A stretch of 64,000 nucleotides of DNA. It comes from VAXT01 sp038040395. Lineage in GTDB: Bacteria > Actinomycetota > Thermoleophilia > Gaiellales > Gaiellaceae. Numbering within the stretch: position 1 is the first letter of the stretch; the number at the start of each line of letters is the position of its first letter. This document shows, piece after piece, positions 51,205 to 59,478 of the stretch. A program made the translations under genes and the position numbers. The DNA is taken from positions 1 through 64,000 of the forward strand of contig JBBPIJ010000006.1 of assembly GCA_038040395.1 (NCBI GenBank), read 5' to 3'. The notes under the pieces were generated by a model. It saw only the letters and a program-made list of their open reading frames with translations, made no database searches and was not told the origin of the DNA.

Positions 51205-52395
51205 GTGGAGTCCGGAGCGCTGGCGGCAAGGTTTAGCGGAGCGCGTTGGCGCTTCTGGGCGCTCGTGCCGATCATCGCGCTCGTCGGCGCGGTCTCGCTC
51301 TTTGCGACCACGGGAGACTCGCTGCTCGAGCTCGTGGGGAAGAACCCGCCGCCGGCGGACGAGCTGGATATCCGGCGCGTCGAGTTCCGGCCCGGCGAGA
51401 TCAAGGTCAAGGTCACGAACCCGCAGCGCGACGACATCACGATCGCGACGGTGACAGTCGACGATGCGATCGTCCCGTACCGGCTCGACGGCGACCGCAC
51501 GCTCGGGCGGTTGCGCTCGACGGCGATCTTGGTCCCGTTCGACTGGGTCCCTGACGAGCCGATCTCGGTCGGAGTCACCAGCTCGAGCGGGATCCAGACT
51601 ACGAAGGAGATCACCGCCGCCGTCGAGACGCCTCAGGCATCGGCGAGGGGATTCCTCGGCTACGGGATAATCGGCTTCCTCGTCGGGATCGTGCCCGTGG
51701 CGCTTGGCCTCGCCTGGCTGCCTTCGCTCCGGCGGGCCAGCCCGGAGTGGCTCGCGGCGTTCATGGCTCTGACGGCCGGGCTCCTGACGTTCCTTGCGCT
51801 CGAGGCGCTTGCGGAGGCGATCGACCTTCAGGCAGCGCTTCCGAGCGGGCTCGGCGGGATCGGGCTCGTCCTGCTCGGCGTCGCCTCTACGTACCTCTTG
51901 CTGACCGCGTTGTCCCGCAGCTTCGCGAAAGGCGAAGGCGTTGTCGGCGGTGTCGCCCTGGCGACGCTCGTCGCCGTCGGGATTGGATTGCACAATCTCG
52001 GCGAGGGGCTCGCGATCGGCACGTCGTTCGCCCTCGGCGAGCTCGCTCTCGGCAGCTTCTTCGTCGTCGGGTTCATGGTCCACAACGTCACGGAGGGGCT
52101 CGGGATCGCGGCTCCGATCGCGGAGCGTGGACGGGTACGGCTCCGGCGGCTGATCGCGCTCGCGCTGATTGCGGGAGCGCCTGCGATCCCTGGCGCCTGG
52201 GTGGGCGGCTTCGTGACGAGCGACGTGCTCGGCGTGCTCTTCTTCGCGGGCGCGGCCGGCGCGGCGCTGGAGGTCGTCGTCGAGGTCGGGCGCTACGTCG
52301 CGCGCCAGGCCCCGGGCGGTCTCGGCTCCCGCCATGTGCTCGGCGGCTACCTCGCGGGCATCGCAGTCATGTACGTGACAGGCCTGCTGATCTGA
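51205..52395 (+). CDS. ZIP-family metal transporter with N-terminal extracytoplasmic domain
   Basis: 396 aa from a GTG. One N-terminal helix (ALVPIIALVGAVSLFATTG), a beta-rich outer domain of about 100 residues (VEFRPGEIKVKVTNPQRDDITIATVTVDDAIVPY), then the ZIP core of eight helices. The metal-site motifs are GIGLHNLGEGLAIG in helix 4 and FMVHNVTEGLGIA in helix 5. The outer domain is absent from ordinary ZIP proteins and may receive metal from, or dock with, the multicopper oxidase encoded two bases upstream. Confidence 0.9.
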   Translation: MESGALAARFSGARWRFWALVPIIALVGAVSLFATTGDSLLELVGKNPPPADELDIRRVEFRPGEIKVKVTNPQRDDITIATVTVDDAIVPYRLDGDRTLGRLRSTAILVPFDWVPDEPISVGVTSSSGIQTTKEITAAVETPQASARGFLGYGIIGFLVGIVPVALGLAWLPSLRRASPEWLAAFMALTAGLLTFLALEALAEAIDLQAALPSGLGGIGLVLLGVASTYLLLTALSRSFAKGEGVVGGVALATLVAVGIGLHNLGEGLAIGTSFALGELALGSFFVVGFMVHNVTEGLGIAAPIAERGRVRLRRLIALALIAGAPAIPGAWVGGFVTSDVLGVLFFAGAAGAALEVVVEVGRYVARQAPGGLGSRHVLGGYLAGIAVMYVTGLLI

Positions 52396-52424
52396 GCCCG
52401 GGCGGAGGGCGCCTACTCGAACCC

Positions 52425-54035
52425 TCAGAGGACGAGTGATCCGAGCTCGGTCGGCGGCGGTCCGCCTGCGGTGACGAGGCAGTCGCGGCCCATGCCCTTT
52501 GCCTCGTAGAGCGCAGCGTCGGCGCGACCGAGCAGTTCCTCCGCGGACTCGCGCCCGTTCCAGCAAGCGACGCCCGCGGAGACGGTCTGATCGGCAGGCA
52601 TCGACGCGCGCATCCGTTCGACGATGTCCTTCGCGTTGGCGAGGTTGCAGCCGGGCAGGACGACCGTGAACTCCTCGCCGCCGTAGCGGGCGAGCGTGTC
52701 GCTCGCGCGCAGCTCGCTCGCCCACGCAGAGGTGCTCTGCTTCAGAAGCCGATCGCCGGCCTGGTGGCCGCGCTCGTCGTTGTAGTTCTTGAAAAAGTCG
52801 AGGTCGAGCATCGCGACGCAGAGCGGATCGTTCTGACGCCGGGCCCGCGCCATCTCCCGCGGGAGCTGCTCGTCCCAGGCGCGGCGGTTGAGCAGACCGG
52901 TGAGGTCGTCGGTGCGCGCGCTCTCCTCGAGGCGCGCGAGGAGGTCGGAGCGTTCGAGCGCCATCGCGGTCTCGGCGGCGAGCATCCGCATGGACGCGGC
53001 GATCCGCCCCCTGCCGTCGACCTCGCGGCTCCAGCCGACCACGAGCACTGCGACCGCCTCCTCGTTCCGAAGCACGGGCTCGAAGTGCATCGAGACAACC
53101 CCGGTTGTCTGGACGACGCGCTGAGAGATTTCAGCCTGTCCGCGCGCATCGGAGACGAAGAGCGGAGTCTTCGTCAGGAACGTCGTCCCCGCGCCGGAGG
53201 TTTCCTCTGTCAGCGACACCTTGAGCGGAGGCGCTCCCTGGAGGCCGTAGTTCGCGGTCATGGTGAGGCTGCCGTCAGGGCGCGGCTCCATGAGCTTCGC
53301 GAAGCGGGCTCCCGTGATCGTGCACGCGGCCGAGCAGATCACCTCGCGGGCGAGCCGCGAGTCGGTGGTGCGGGCGATCTCCCTCGTCGCCTCCGTCACC
53401 GCGGCCATGCTGACGACGAGCTTCCGAGTCTCTTCCTGGCTCACCTGGAGCTGCTCGGCGCGCCGTGCGTTCTCGGCCGCCCGCTCTCGAAGCTCGCGGA
53501 CCAGAGACTGCACCGTGAAGCCGACGATTGGAGTAACGCAAAACCAGAGCAGGCCCCTCGTCCATTCGCTCGCCGGGTACTCGGGGCTGCCGACGAGCAA
53601 GGCCGGAATGAGAAAGACGGCGGCAACGCCGAGGATGCCCACCGCGAGGTTCCGGCGGTTGCCGTAGAGGGCGAGCCAAAAGACCGGAAGCATCGTCAGC
53701 ACGCTGTACGAAGACTGGCTCCCGCCGTCGGCCTCGCGGAGCAACGCGATGACGATGAAGTACGCGAGGGGCGGGACGACCTGGGCGACCTGCGGCAGGC
53801 GATGCCACGGGATCAGCAGGGCGGCGATCAGGATCAACGCGTTCAGGCTTGCCGCGCCGAGGATGAGAGTAGAGGAGTCGTCCCCGTTCGGCGGGAGCGG
53901 ATAGATCATGATGGCGAGCGCCATTGCCCCGAGGAAGGGGGCTGCGCGCAGGAGCAGGCCCTGCCGTTCGAAGGCCTGGAATCTCGACTTGTCGGACGGG
54001 GTAGGCGCCGCAGGGCTGAAGGCCGAAGATGTCAT
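52425..54035 (-). CDS. Diguanylate cyclase with membrane and GAF sensor domains
   Basis: 536 aa from the ATG at 54035 (GGTGG upstream). Six or so N-terminal membrane helices (about 30-195), a short coiled coil (ELRERAAENARRAEQLQVSQEETRKL), a GAF-like domain (about 225-370) and a C-terminal GGDEF domain with an intact active site GGEEF in LARYGGEEFTVVLPG, preceded by MLDLDFFKNYNDERGHQAGDRLL. It should make c-di-GMP. A stand-alone MshEN-type c-di-GMP-binding candidate lies two genes away. No EAL domain is in the window. Confidence 0.92.
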   Translation of the reverse strand: MTSSAFSPAAPTPSDKSRFQAFERQGLLLRAAPFLGAMALAIMIYPLPPNGDDSSTLILGAASLNALILIAALLIPWHRLPQVAQVVPPLAYFIVIALLREADGGSQSSYSVLTMLPVFWLALYGNRRNLAVGILGVAAVFLIPALLVGSPEYPASEWTRGLLWFCVTPIVGFTVQSLVRELRERAAENARRAEQLQVSQEETRKLVVSMAAVTEATREIARTTDSRLAREVICSAACTITGARFAKLMEPRPDGSLTMTANYGLQGAPPLKVSLTEETSGAGTTFLTKTPLFVSDARGQAEISQRVVQTTGVVSMHFEPVLRNEEAVAVLVVGWSREVDGRGRIAASMRMLAAETAMALERSDLLARLEESARTDDLTGLLNRRAWDEQLPREMARARRQNDPLCVAMLDLDFFKNYNDERGHQAGDRLLKQSTSAWASELRASDTLARYGGEEFTVVLPGCNLANAKDIVERMRASMPADQTVSAGVACWNGRESAEELLGRADAALYEAKGMGRDCLVTAGGPPPTELGSLVL

Positions 54036-54115
54036 TCGCCACCTGACAGATCGCCCCCTTTGAGCCTCCACTCGATACCCGAACGAGGGACACGCTCCTC
54101 AAGCTGGGCGCTGGG

Positions 54116-56194
54116 TTACGGGGCGTAGAGCTCGATTTCCTTCCACGCGACCCACGAGAAGCTCGCGGTGGTCGTCACGCGCACGTAGCGGACGTTCGTC
54201 CACGCCGTCACCGGCATGTGCTCCAGCACCTGGTTGTCGGTGGTAGGCCCCGAGAACGTGTACGACAGCGTCCACGGGTCGGCCGTCGTCTCGCGAGTCC
54301 GGATCTCGTGCGTCGTCGAGCCCTCCGGGTACTGGTTGACGAAGAGACGGATTCGCGCGATCGAGGCCGAAGCGCCGAGGTCGATCTCGATCCACTGAGT
54401 CGGGTAGCCGCCCGAGCTCCACCCGTTCGCCATTAAGCCGTCGACGGCCCGGGTCGCGGGCGAGCCCGGCGCTTCGGCCGAGGCTGTGACGGGCTTGCCG
54501 AGCGCGATGTTGCCGGCACTCGGAACCGCAGCGCACGGGTCGGGTCGCAGGCGCGGGCCAAGGCCCAAGTCGATGAGAGCCCCGAGTGCGCTGCCTTCCC
54601 ACAGCGGGAACTCGCCGGTCCCGAACTCGGTCGTGTTCCAGCTCCAGTGCAGCCAGCCCAAGACGCCGTAGGCACACGAATCCGCCTGCACGCTTCTCAG
54701 GATCCGCTCCGCGTCCGGCACCGTCGGATACGCGTACCTGAAGGCGCCGAACTCGCCCAGCACGACCGGCTTCACGGCGCGCGTGGTGAGCTCATAGTTC
54801 TCCATGTACTGGGGGAAGGTGAGCTCGACGCCTGGGTGCAGATGCAGGTCGGCGAAGTCGAGCGCCGAGGAGTCGATGACCGGCTTCGCCCGCGTCACAC
54901 GCGGATCTCCGGCCCTCGCGGGGTTGGGCGTCTTCGGCCAGAGGAACCCCATGCCCACAAGCGCAGTCGGGTCGATCGTGAGGATCGCCGAGCGCACGCG
55001 GTCGGCCCACCAGACGAGGTTCTCGTCCATCATCAGCCGCTTCTGGCCCGGCACGGCCATGTCGTAGGTCTGGCCGTTCCCGGTCGAGACGAGGCCCGCG
55101 CCGAAGTTGAGCGGCGGCGAGGTGTCGCGGTAGTACTGCTCGGCGACGAGCTCGTAGCCCCAAATTGCGTCGAGCGGAGCGCCCAGCGCATTCAGCGCCG
55201 GGATCAGGGCGAGCCAGAAGCGACGATGTCCCTCGGCGCCGTTCGCCGTCAGATAGTGGACGTTCTCGCGGTCGAAGGTCGTGCCGCCGCCGCTCTTCGC
55301 GAGCGTCTCGTAGATGCTCCCGTACGGAAGGGCCTCGGCCGCGACGAGCACGTAGATGTCGTTGGCCTTCGCACGCCGTAGGAAATCGGCGAGGTTCGCC
55401 AGGTACGGGCGCGAGAGGCCGTCCGGCATCGCCGTGTCGGAGAGGCAGCCGGACCGGCAGGTGACGTCCAGGAAGACGCGGACGACGTTGTAGCTCTCGG
55501 CGTGCATGGCCTGAAGCGCGGACTCGGCGGCGGCGGCGTCGTAGGCCCCCACTGCGAAGGTCGAGCTCGAGAAGACGAACGCGCCGGTAGGCGTCTCGTT
55601 GACCCGCCGTCGCACGAACACCGAGCCGCGGGGCACGAACGTGAGGTCCGTCTGGCGATCGAAGAACTCGCCGAAGCCGCCGACGCTGCGCACGCCGAGC
55701 CGGTGCGGGGCCGGAGGCGGAGGGGGCCCGACGGGTGGAGGCGGTCCGCCCGGCGGAGGCGGCGGTCCGACCGGCGGAGGCGGTCCTCCCGGCGGGGGTG
55801 GCGGTGGCTGGGTCGTCGTCGTCTTGATCACGACGAGCGTTCCGCGCTTCGCCTTCACGACGCGGCCCCGGCGGCCGGGCTTGCAGGTGTAGCGGTAGCG
55901 GCCCGGGCGGCTGATGGTGACCCGGAAGGTCTGCTTGCGTCGGGGCTTCACCTTCCGGCTCTTGCGGCCGGCGACGACAAGCGAATGGGCGATCTTGCTC
56001 CTGTTGGCGAGCGCGAAGACGAGCTTTCCGGCAGGAACGCGCTTGCGCGAGAGCTTGCACGCCCGAGCGGTGATCTTGACCGAGACGCGCGTCGCGGCGG
56101 CAGCCTGAGCACGGCCCTCGTCGAGAGGCGCCGCCAGTGCCATCGAGGCGGAGGCTGCGGCAGCGGTAGCCGCAAGGGAAAATCGCCGCGCCAT
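54116..56194 (-). CDS. Secreted multidomain glycoside-hydrolase-like protein (cupredoxin-like, GH5-like, F5/8-type C)
   Basis: 692 aa. Signal peptide (SLAATAAAASASMALAAP). Residues about 35-125 form a basic cupredoxin-like beta domain (VFALANRSKIAHSLVVAGRKSRKVKPRRKQTFRVTISRPGRYRYTC). A repetitive Pro/Gly linker follows. The central 370 residues look like a clan-A TIM-barrel glycosidase: candidate acid/base Glu in WGYELVAEQYY and nucleophile Glu in VVLGEFGAFRY. The last 140 residues form an F5/8-type C carbohydrate-binding domain (ALGKPVTASAEAPGSPATRAVDGLMANGWSSGGYPTQWIEIDLG). The substrate is unknown and assignment to GH5 itself is tentative. Confidence 0.82.
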   Translation of the reverse strand: MARRFSLAATAAAASASMALAAPLDEGRAQAAAATRVSVKITARACKLSRKRVPAGKLVFALANRSKIAHSLVVAGRKSRKVKPRRKQTFRVTISRPGRYRYTCKPGRRGRVVKAKRGTLVVIKTTTTQPPPPPPGGPPPPVGPPPPPGGPPPPVGPPPPPAPHRLGVRSVGGFGEFFDRQTDLTFVPRGSVFVRRRVNETPTGAFVFSSSTFAVGAYDAAAAESALQAMHAESYNVVRVFLDVTCRSGCLSDTAMPDGLSRPYLANLADFLRRAKANDIYVLVAAEALPYGSIYETLAKSGGGTTFDRENVHYLTANGAEGHRRFWLALIPALNALGAPLDAIWGYELVAEQYYRDTSPPLNFGAGLVSTGNGQTYDMAVPGQKRLMMDENLVWWADRVRSAILTIDPTALVGMGFLWPKTPNPARAGDPRVTRAKPVIDSSALDFADLHLHPGVELTFPQYMENYELTTRAVKPVVLGEFGAFRYAYPTVPDAERILRSVQADSCAYGVLGWLHWSWNTTEFGTGEFPLWEGSALGALIDLGLGPRLRPDPCAAVPSAGNIALGKPVTASAEAPGSPATRAVDGLMANGWSSGGYPTQWIEIDLGASASIARIRLFVNQYPEGSTTHEIRTRETTADPWTLSYTFSGPTTDNQVLEHMPVTAWTNVRYVRVTTTASFSWVAWKEIELYAP

Positions 56195-56224
56195 GCGGCT
56201 ACTGTCGGCTCGTAACGCCTGAAA

Positions 56225-56899
56225 CTAGAGGGTGACCCTCGCGGTCAGGCTCTCGTACACCCGTGCGAGCTGGAACAGGATCGCGTCCTCCGGCGAGGCG
56301 ACGAACCGAGCGCTGTGCAAAACCGACCGAGCGCCGTGCATGACGCCCTCATCGGTCGGGTCCGCGACGGCCACAACGGGCAGGCCGCGGGAGAACCCGA
56401 GAGGCAAGGCACGGCTGTCGCGGGCGAGGGCTACGGGAAGGAGCTTCGCCGCGGTCGGGTCGATCGAGATCCTGCGCACGTCCACGAACGGCAGCCCACG
56501 CTGCGCAGCGACGAGGCGGACGACCTCGGCCGGTTGAACGAGCCCTTGCTCGACGAGCACCTCGCCGAGCCGCGTCCCGTGCTCACGCGCATACGCGAGC
56601 GCGAGCTCGAGCTCGGCGGAGTCGAGCAGACCTGCCTCGGCCAGCAGCGTTCCGAGCGGAGCGTCCCGAAAGACCTCTACGTTGAGGGTCAGGTCGCCGA
56701 GAAACACCTCGGATGAGACGAGCGCGAGCTCGGGGGAGGCCTCGCGCCGCGCAGCTTGACGGAGCTCGAGGACGGGTCCGAGATAGTCGGCTTCCTCCTT
56801 CTGCGTCCGCGCGAGAGCGAGCCGCGCCCGTAGGCCGGTGCCGAACTCGCCCACCGATCCATCCAGATCCGCGAGCGCGGTTGAGCTTGACTGCCGCAT
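56225..56899 (-). CDS. Stand-alone MshEN (GspE N-terminal) domain protein
   Basis: 224 aa with no ATPase domain. After a charged N-terminal helix there is a duplicated MshEN-like signature, PLGTLLAEAGLLDSAELELALAYAREHGTRLGEVLVEQGLVQPAEVVRLVAAQRGLPFVDV, then ALPLGFSRGLPVVAVADPTDE. In MshE the two RLGxx(L/I)..G(L)(I/V)xxxxLxxxLxxQ units bind c-di-GMP. A diguanylate cyclase gene lies 2.2 kb downstream on the same strand, so an adaptor role in c-di-GMP signalling is plausible but unproven. Confidence 0.8.
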   Translation of the reverse strand: MRQSSSTALADLDGSVGEFGTGLRARLALARTQKEEADYLGPVLELRQAARREASPELALVSSEVFLGDLTLNVEVFRDAPLGTLLAEAGLLDSAELELALAYAREHGTRLGEVLVEQGLVQPAEVVRLVAAQRGLPFVDVRRISIDPTAAKLLPVALARDSRALPLGFSRGLPVVAVADPTDEGVMHGARSVLHSARFVASPEDAILFQLARVYESLTARVTL

Positions 56900-56952
56900 G
56901 AGAATCTCTCGCGCTGACTGTAGGCCGCCGTCGCCGGCTGGGCGTCCCCCTT

Positions 56953-57717
56953 TTAGGCCGACGTCCAGAGCAGGTAGCCGCCCGCATCGCGAGAGCGGGC
57001 CTTTCCCTCCTCCACGAGACTGTTCAGGGCTGCTGCCGCGTCGCGGCGCGGCCTTCCGACCACCGCCACGAGATCGGCAGCCGAGAGCTCCGACGCCGAA
57101 CCGAGCACCACAGCCGCCAGCTCGGCGCGCGCGTCCTCGGGTGACGGCAGCTTGCTCAGCCGGTGGCCGTAGCGGCGCGGAAGGAGGTCGAGGATGACCG
57201 CAGGCCAGCCGCGCTCGCGCTCCTGGCGCCCAGCGGCGGTGAGCACGAGCCGGCGTTGGAGGCGTTCGGTCGCGCGACTGACGAGCTTCTTCTCGTGTCC
57301 CGCCAGCTCGGGCAGATCCGCAGTGCTGACCGGCCCGTTCTCGAGCAGAGCTTCGGCGACATCGCGCTCGACGGGTGAGAGGTCGTCGTAGCGGAAGTCA
57401 TCAGGGCGGCCCGAACGATTCGTCAGCGTATAGAGAGCGGGCAGCACCTTCAGCGAGACGAGTGACGCCTTGCCTCCCAGGTGCTTCCCCGCACAGACGA
57501 GCCGCTGCTCCGGGAGCTCATCCTTCCACCGCCAGACGCGGGCGAAGTCTGGCGTGAAGTCGACGAAGCGCTCGCCGTCGTCGCGTTCGGCCCAGTCGAC
57601 GTCCCGCCGCCCCGTGAGCGCCTCCCACAGCGAGGGCAGGACGAGATCGTCGCGCGGGTAGAGGACAGCGAGCCCGACGCGGTCGACCCAGGCCGCGGCG
57701 CCCCGGATCGACGCGAT
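56953..57717 (-). CDS. AlkZ-related winged-helix protein without a canonical start codon
   Basis: The open frame continues from the stop at 56953 up to the metallophosphatase stop and codes for about 250 aa: AAAWVDRVGLAVLYPRDDLVLPSLWEALTG, FARVWRWKDELPEQRLVCAGKHLGGKASLVSL, LYTLTNRSGRPDDFRYDDLSPVERDVAEALLENGPVSTADLP and a C-terminal winged-helix part. The SLWEA..WRWKDELP pattern is that of AlkZ-related proteins (DNA-glycosylase-like). No ATG, GTG, TTG or CTG occurs before that conserved region. ATC codons at 57717 or 57708, the latter 9 nt after AGGAAG, are the only candidates. Otherwise an indel has removed the start; a GTG at 57447 would drop the conserved N-terminal third. Confidence 0.7.
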   Translation of the reverse strand: MASIRGAAAWVDRVGLAVLYPRDDLVLPSLWEALTGRRDVDWAERDDGERFVDFTPDFARVWRWKDELPEQRLVCAGKHLGGKASLVSLKVLPALYTLTNRSGRPDDFRYDDLSPVERDVAEALLENGPVSTADLPELAGHEKKLVSRATERLQRRLVLTAAGRQERERGWPAVILDLLPRRYGHRLSKLPSPEDARAELAAVVLGSASELSAADLVAVVGRPRRDAAAALNSLVEEGKARSRDAGGYLLWTSA

Positions 57718-57727
57718 CTTCCTATTC

Positions 57728-58441
57728 CTATCCGGCGAAGACGACTTGCTCGGCGTGGTCGATCACCTCGCGGGACTCGGGAGGGCTCAGCATCATCTCG
57801 ACGAGCTCTTCGAGCCCGGGAAAGTCGGTTGCTCGATAGCGCGCGACTGATTCGTCGAGGTCGTACTCGGTCCGGCGCAGCTCTACCTCGGGCCCGAGCA
57901 TGGCCCAGTAGGCGCCCGGCCTGCCTTCATACGGGAGGCCGACGCTCCCGGCGTTGACGCTCCGGATCCCGGCGACCTCGCGATCGAACTGGATGTGCAC
58001 GTGCGCGGTGACGATCACGCGCTCCTCGACGCCCTCGGCGAACTCACGAGCTCTCGCCTCGGGCGTCTCCGGAGTGACGCACTCCTCGTCGCTGCGCGGC
58101 GAGCCGTGGCAGATGCGGACCGGGCCGAGGCCGTCGACCTCGACGACGACGTGCTCCTCGAAGCCGGCGAGGAACTGCCGCATCTCCGGCGTGTGGTTCG
58201 CCTGCATCCATTGCTCGCGTTCGGTCGACGACTTGCTCTCGAGGACGGCGCGATCCGCGTTACCGCGGACGAACCGCGCGTTCATCGCCGATGCAAGCGC
58301 GAACGTCTCCGCGGGAAGCGGGCCCCAGGTGAGATCTCCGCCGGAGACGACCAGGTCCGGCTGTTCGCGCTCGAGCTCGACGAGGACTGCTTGGAGCGCG
58401 ACGGCATTCCCGTGGACGTCAGAGAGGACGGCGACTCTCAA
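57728..58441 (-). CDS. Calcineurin-like metallophosphoesterase (YfcE/MJ0936-type)
   Basis: 237 aa. Binuclear metal-site motifs in order: LSDVHGNAVAL, VVSGGDLTWGP, VRGNADR, ICHGSPRSDEE, VTAHVHIQFDR and SVNAGSVGLP. This is the small cytoplasmic phosphodiesterase group; physiological substrate unknown. It starts at a TTG that overlaps the proB stop as TTGA. Confidence 0.93.
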   Translation of the reverse strand: MRVAVLSDVHGNAVALQAVLVELEREQPDLVVSGGDLTWGPLPAETFALASAMNARFVRGNADRAVLESKSSTEREQWMQANHTPEMRQFLAGFEEHVVVEVDGLGPVRICHGSPRSDEECVTPETPEARAREFAEGVEERVIVTAHVHIQFDREVAGIRSVNAGSVGLPYEGRPGAYWAMLGPEVELRRTEYDLDESVARYRATDFPGLEELVEMMLSPPESREVIDHAEQVVFAG

Positions 58442-59478
58442 TAGAGCACCAGCCTGTCACGGTGGACGGCTTCCAGGCCCCGTGGGCGATCCGCCAGCTC
58501 GTCCGCGCCTGCGCCGGCGATCCCTTTGCCGAAGGCGACGCCGTCCGGGCCCACGAGCTCGACGGCGGCCCCGGGCTCGAAGCGGCCCTCGCAGCGGACG
58601 ATTCCTACGCCGAGCAGGCTCGCGCCCTTGTCGACGAGCGCCGCCTTTGCGCCGTCGTCGACGTGCAGCGTCCCGGCGACCGGCTTGCCGAAGCGAAGCC
58701 AGAGCTTGAACGCGGACTCACCTCGCTCGTTCGGCGTGAAGCGGGTCCCTCGCGCTTCGCCCGCGACGATCGGACCGAGCACCTGCTCGCCCTGGCCGCC
58801 GGCGATGACGGTCGGGATGCCCGCCGCGGACGCCATCTGCGCGGCGACGACCTTGCTGCCCATCCCGCCGCGGCCGAGAGCGGTTCCCAGCCCGATCTCC
58901 GCCTCGAGCGCGAGCGCGCCCTCCGAGATCAGCTCCGCGCCGGGAGTTCCGGGCGCCCGCGAGTAGACGCCTTCCACCTCGGTCAGGAGGACGAGCAGCC
59001 TCGCCCGGACAAGCACCGCGACCTGGGCGGCGAGGGCATCGTTGTCGCCGAACGTGATCTCGTCGGTCGCCGTCGCGTCGTTCTCGTTCACCACGGGCAC
59101 CGCACCGAGACGAAAGAGCTCGGCGAACGCCTGGCGCGCGTTCACGTATGCGGCGCGGTCGGCGACGTCGCCTGCCCCCAGGAGGATCTGAGCCGCGGGG
59201 ATGTCCTCGTTCCCCAGCGCCTCCTCCCAGGCCGCTTGCAGGCGAGCCTGCCCGAGCGCAGAGGCCGCCTGGAGCCGGGCCATCGTCCGGGGGCGCTCCT
59301 TGAGCCCGAGCCGCGGAAGCCCGAGAGCGATCGCGCCGGACGAGACGACGCATACGGGATCCCCCCCACCGACCAACGCCGCAATCTCGCGCGCGCGCGC
59401 GTGAAGCAGGTCACTGCGTACCGTCCCGTCCTCGACGACGAGGCCGGTCCCGAACTTGACGACGACCGGCGAGCTCAA
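58438..59478 (-). CDS. proB: Glutamate 5-kinase
   Basis: First enzyme of proline synthesis, ATP + glutamate to glutamyl 5-phosphate. 346 aa from the TTG at 59478, which overlaps the proA stop as TTGA; the longer upstream frame is not coding. Amino-acid-kinase domain: VVVKFGTGLVVEDG, CVVSSGAIALG, VVNENDATATDEITFGDNDALAAQVA, and GRGGMGSKVVAAQMA. A C-terminal PUA domain (VDDGAKAALVDKGASLLGVGIVRCEGRFEPGAAVEL) is present. Unusually, proA precedes proB in transcription order. Confidence 0.95.
   Translation of the reverse strand: MSSPVVVKFGTGLVVEDGTVRSDLLHARAREIAALVGGGDPVCVVSSGAIALGLPRLGLKERPRTMARLQAASALGQARLQAAWEEALGNEDIPAAQILLGAGDVADRAAYVNARQAFAELFRLGAVPVVNENDATATDEITFGDNDALAAQVAVLVRARLLVLLTEVEGVYSRAPGTPGAELISEGALALEAEIGLGTALGRGGMGSKVVAAQMASAAGIPTVIAGGQGEQVLGPIVAGEARGTRFTPNERGESAFKLWLRFGKPVAGTLHVDDGAKAALVDKGASLLGVGIVRCEGRFEPGAAVELVGPDGVAFGKGIAGAGADELADRPRGLEAVHRDRLVLY

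Noticed and set aside
55700..55810. Short tandem repeat resembling a CRISPR or minisatellite
   Set aside because: It is the Pro/Gly-rich linker of the secreted glycosidase-like protein; units are about 24 nt in frame without spacers.
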